Source of the DNA: Macrophomina tecta
Lineage: Eukaryota > Ascomycota > Dothideomycetes > Botryosphaeriales > Botryosphaeriaceae
Direction: 5' to 3'
NCBI GenBank assembly: GCA_024180945.1
Contig: JAKSGN010000037.1
Span: forward strand, 2,423,501 to 2,487,500
Length of the DNA: 64,000 nt
Shown here: one piece after another, positions 60,721 to 64,000 of the stretch
How the letters are laid out: each line of letters opens with the position of its first letter
How positions within the stretch are numbered: the first letter of the stretch is position 1
Position numbers and translations under genes: made by a program
Notes under the pieces: model-generated
Told to the model about the DNA's origin: nothing
Database searches by the model: none
What the model saw: the letters and a program-made list of their open reading frames with translations, nothing else

Positions 60721-61057
60721 CCTAATTATTTTTATACTATACTTTAGGCAAATTACTCTACTACTAAAGCTACTACTAAAATAATACTAGCTAAGCTTTT
60801 ATATAGAAGTAATTTAATTCTTCTAGTAGACCTTAAAGTAAAAAACTAGAAGACTATTAACTAGAATATTATAAAAATAATAAAAGAGCTTCTTATTGCT
60901 AAAGCGAGAGAGCTCGATCGTAGAAAAGAAGCTAAAGAAATAGTAGAGCTACGTATAAAAAAAAAGCTTATAAAAAATACTTTAATAAGTATTATTATTT
61001 TTATAATAAAGATAAGCCGTTGCTTTTAGAAACCTTAGTATTATTATATAAAACTAA
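60721..61057 (+). mobile_element. Gypsy-4, end of integrase (after Gypsy-5)
   Basis: Read-through translation gives ELLIAKARELDRRKEAKEIV and ELRIKKKLIKN, then LVLLYKTN. This fits the family's post-integrase pattern L-L-x-A-R-A-R-Q-L-x-R-R ... G-D-L-V-L-L-H-N-T-K. It is cut at 61057 by Copia-1b, so no 3' LTR of Gypsy-4 is in the window. Confidence 0.75.
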
Positions 61058-61535
61058 TATTAAATTAATTATATATACTATACTTTACTAAGTAAAGTCT
61101 ATTTAGAAGAGAATAAATAATACCTCTATAGCCGCTCTTCTTAAAGACTATACTACTTATTCTAATTAATTTTTTTATTATTAATTAAGCTATTACTATA
61201 CTTATTCTAATAGTTATAAGTCTAGGTATATCCTATATATCTTTTATAGTCTAAGCTATTCTTTCTAGTATCTTATTATACTATTCTAAGCGTTTTATAG
61301 TATAGATATTTCTTTTTAGTATTCTTTTACTATATATATTTTATAATAAAAGACTTTAGTTATCTTCTATAATATATCTTTTTTATTATTTATAGTAGAG
61401 TATATTACTATCGTATTAAAATAATACTATTAAGTAATAGCTTATATATTAGTCTTATATTTACTCTCTACTTTAGTAACCTACCTATACCTTCTTTAGC
61501 ACGTAATAGAATATAATATAATACTATACTATAAC

Positions 61536-62314
61536 TATTATAAATCCTAGAGGGATAAGAGCCTTATAACCCTATAAATAGAAAGCTTGCACGGGAAAAG
61601 GCACCGTAGAGGCTAAGAATTTATAAGAATAGTAAAGCTATAATACTAGCGTACTCGTATAGAAAAAATAGCCTTAAGAGAGAATAGCGTGTACGGGCCT
61701 AGATAAGATAGTAGCGAAAGCCTATATAAGAATAACACCTACGTAGTATAGTAAGACTATAAAAACCCCGACTAGATTAAACTTCTATAGAAAAAGAATA
61801 CCCTAAGAAAAGAATTATAAATCCTAGAAACTAGCTTTAGGCTAAGAGAAATAAACGGAAGTAAATTAGATAACTTATATAATCTAAGAAATAATAATCT
61901 AGTAGTATAATACTTTCTTAATTAATATAGAAGTCGGATTCTAGGAAATAAGCTTTAGCACCTAAGTTACGTAGAATCTATAGGGCCTACCTAGATTAAT
62001 CTAATCTAAGATTAATAATTTAATACTATTAATCTAGCTATTTTAATTTAGCTATATCGATCTAGATTGCTATAACTTTTCTATAGTATATAGATATACT
62101 TCTTAGATAGTACTTTAATCTTTATAGTTAACTTAAAGTTCTAATATAATACTATTAGGGGTAATAAGTCTAACATATACTGCATATTAATATATTATAT
62201 AATTACTACTATTATTTTAATTCTTTATACTTTTCTTATTCTTTACGATAAATTCTTTAGCTACTTAATCCTACTAGGCGATTCTAAAACCTAGTAGAAG
62301 AGGCTACTATTATA
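61536..62314 (+). repeat. Gypsy-5 family solo LTR
   Basis: Full-length 779-base LTR, inverse in orientation to the Gypsy-5 LTRs at 52798 and 59942. Flanked by perfect ATAAC duplications (61531-61535, 62315-62319) and directly by Copia-1b sequence on both sides. It is the product of LTR-LTR recombination. Confidence 0.92.
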
Positions 62315-64000
62315 ATAACGTCTTCTAAATCTATTATTATCTTAAAGGTAGCTAATAATTAGAATAAATAGTACTTTATTATTTAATTACGAGCTAAGAA
62401 ATATAAGATATTCGACTATATTAATCTATTAAAGCTATTAAAGTCTTCTTAACTAAATAAGCTAGCTAAGATTCTAGAGCTACTAGCCTCTAATCTAAAC
62501 TAATAAAGAGCCTAAAAGCGCTATAAAATATAAACTAAAACTTATAAAAGAGACCTAGCTAAATAGAAAAAGCTAAAAAAGAAAATTAATAATTTATTAA
62601 TAATTATGAAGAACTTAGTAAGTCTATTATTATTTTTAATTCTAAAGAAGCTTAGAAGCGATTTATATCTTTATTCTTAGCTTATAGCGCTTAAAGTACG
62701 TCTTTAATTAATTAGAAAAACTTAGAAAAAACTTATTATAAATAAGCTTTACTAGCTTAAGAAGCCTCTAAGTAGTTAAAATATTAATAAATAGCTTTTA
62801 TAGTAGAAAGAGACTCTATTTAAGATAAAAAAGCTTAAATTTCTAGAGGTTATAAATAATTAAAGTAAGATTATCTTTTTTAAGATACTTATTTCTCTTA
62901 ATATCTACTAGACCTTAGCCTATAAAATTAAGCTCTAGTATAATAAGCTTAATAGATCGCTTTATAAAATAATTATTAACTACTAAAACTACTTATACTA
63001 AAATATAACTAAGAATTTAAAGGCTACTAAAGTAGCCTTTACCACTTTACTAAGAAATAAGAAGTAGAAAAAAAAGCTACTTACCTACTTATATAGTAAA
63101 AATTACTTTTATAATAAATATAGATACTATAATCTAAAGGCTAGACTAGTAGATTAGATACTAAACTAGAAGATTTAAAATAAGGTTAGTAAGATACTCG
63201 AGAATCTATAAATTAAGAAAAGAGTTAAACGCTCTATTAAACGATTTAAAAATAGCTAAAATTATAGCTAAAGCTAGAAAAAGTAGAAAAACGCTTCTTA
63301 AAAAAAATAAAAGCTAAAATTAGATAAAAAAAAAAGAAAATATTATTCTTTCTAGCTATAGTTATCTTATTATTTAGTATATAATATATTTTAAGGCCTA
63401 TAATGCCTAATCTTTTATAAATCGCCGATATTAGTATAATATACTATATCTATAATTAGTATATAAAGAATCGCTATACTAAAATAAAAAATATAAGGCT
63501 AGATAACTATATTATATTAGAAAACTCTATAGTTAAAATCGAGATATTTAGTAAGATACTAGTATATACTATTAACTATAAGGGCCTACGTATAATTAAG
63601 CTTATAGATGTAGCTTATATACTCTCGTTTATAGCTAATCTAGTTTCTATTACTAAAATAAGAGAAAAGAAAATTAAGTTAGATATAAAATATATATATC
63701 TCTACTTAAAGAACTTTATTATAGTCTATCTAATCTTTACTTAAAACTACTTCTTTATAGAATATAAGAAAGTAGATAATCTACTAGCTATAGTATTAAA
63801 TATTACTAATTACTTATTACTAGCTATATAACAGTATAAAATCTTTATATACGTAGACTAAAGAGTAATTTAAGTCTTACTATAAGTAGTATAAGAAGCT
63901 ATAATTACTAATTAGTAGCTATTTAATTACTATAATATATATACTTATACTAAGGTATACTAGTAGATCTCTTAATCTATATAACTAGAGAAATTATTAG
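62315..64000 (+). pseudogene. Copia-1b gag and protease region
   Basis: Gag opens SSKSIIILKVANN, parallel to Copia-1a. A ruined zinc knuckle lies at about 63.09-63.13 kb (Y-L-Y-S-K-N-Y-F-Y-N-K-Y). At about 63.5-63.83 kb come ENSIVKIEIFSK, LIDVAYILSFIANLVSITKI and VDNLLAIVLNIT. The start of integrase reaches the window end. Compared with the same segment in Copia-1a there are many more G-to-A and C-to-T changes. Confidence 0.82.

Larger units (their letters stand above)
61058..64000 (+). mobile_element. Copia-1b, 5' part, runs off the window
   Basis: 5' LTR 61058-61212 (TATTAAATTAATTA... to TTATTCTAATA, about 65 bases shorter than the Copia-1a LTR, so internally deleted). Then the leader GTTATAAGTCTAGG, colinear with the Copia-1a leader. 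It is interrupted by a Gypsy-5 solo LTR and continues into gag-pol. Far more RIP-damaged than Copia-1a. Confidence 0.83.

Noticed and set aside
1200..64000. Mitochondrial insertion or bacterial AT-rich DNA as source of the low GC
   Set aside because: The base change is specific to CpA/TpG, LTR pairs differ by transitions, and the coding remnants are fungal nuclear retrotransposons.

Overview
The window is nuclear DNA of a filamentous ascomycete (Pezizomycotina). The evidence is the retrotransposon families (Tad1-like LINE, Ty1/copia, several Ty3/gypsy chromoviruses), the Fot1/pogo DNA transposons, a short spliced gene at the left edge, and a very strong RIP (repeat-induced point mutation) signature. 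From about 0.6 kb onward almost every CpA/TpG has become TpA. Gln and Trp codons have turned into stops, so long open reading frames are almost absent. The species cannot be named from what is visible.

Layout: 1-605 is the 3' end of a normal host gene with one intron, at the edge of an AT-rich block. About 640-1197 is a Tad1-like LINE reverse-transcriptase remnant. 1198-1879 holds hairpins and a pogo-type terminal repeat. The rest is a stack of nested transposons. Gypsy-1a (2152-9497) sits inside an LTR of Gypsy-1b (1880-2151 + 9503-9702, internal part to 10154). Gypsy-2b (from 10155, minus) is split by Copia-1a (10734-16524) and by Gypsy-2a (16671-31061, plus). Gypsy-2a is itself split by Gypsy-3a (18274-24348, minus) and by an internally deleted pogo element (28809-29940). 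After two truncated gypsy remnants (31443-36331) come Gypsy-2c (36332-40348, minus) and Gypsy-3b (40349-46307, plus). Gypsy-4 (46308-61057, plus) is split by an intact Fot1/pogo element (48441-50273) and by Gypsy-5 (52798-60720, minus). It is then cut by Copia-1b (61058 to the window end), which carries a Gypsy-5 solo LTR (61536-62314).

Most boundaries were fixed from LTR pairs, 5-bp or TA target-site duplications, polypurine tracts next to LTRs, and undisturbed paralogous sites elsewhere in the window. The two retrotransposon classes are degraded and presumably inactive. The pogo element at 48.4 kb is the exception: balanced base composition, perfect 62-bp terminal inverted repeats and an uninterrupted 541-residue DD35D transposase, so it looks like a recent, potentially active arrival. 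It could also supply transposase to elements with related ends, although the 28.8 kb pogo has different TIR sequences.

The least ordinary signals are a roughly 24-bp palindrome recurring in three unrelated LTR-element families, a perfect 22-bp-stem hairpin in the 3' region of Copia-1a, a copia primer-binding site matching the initiator-tRNA anticodon arm rather than a tRNA 3' end, a 41-bp tandem repeat of variable copy number in the Gypsy-3 leader, and a Gypsy-3 copy whose two flanks come from different elements.
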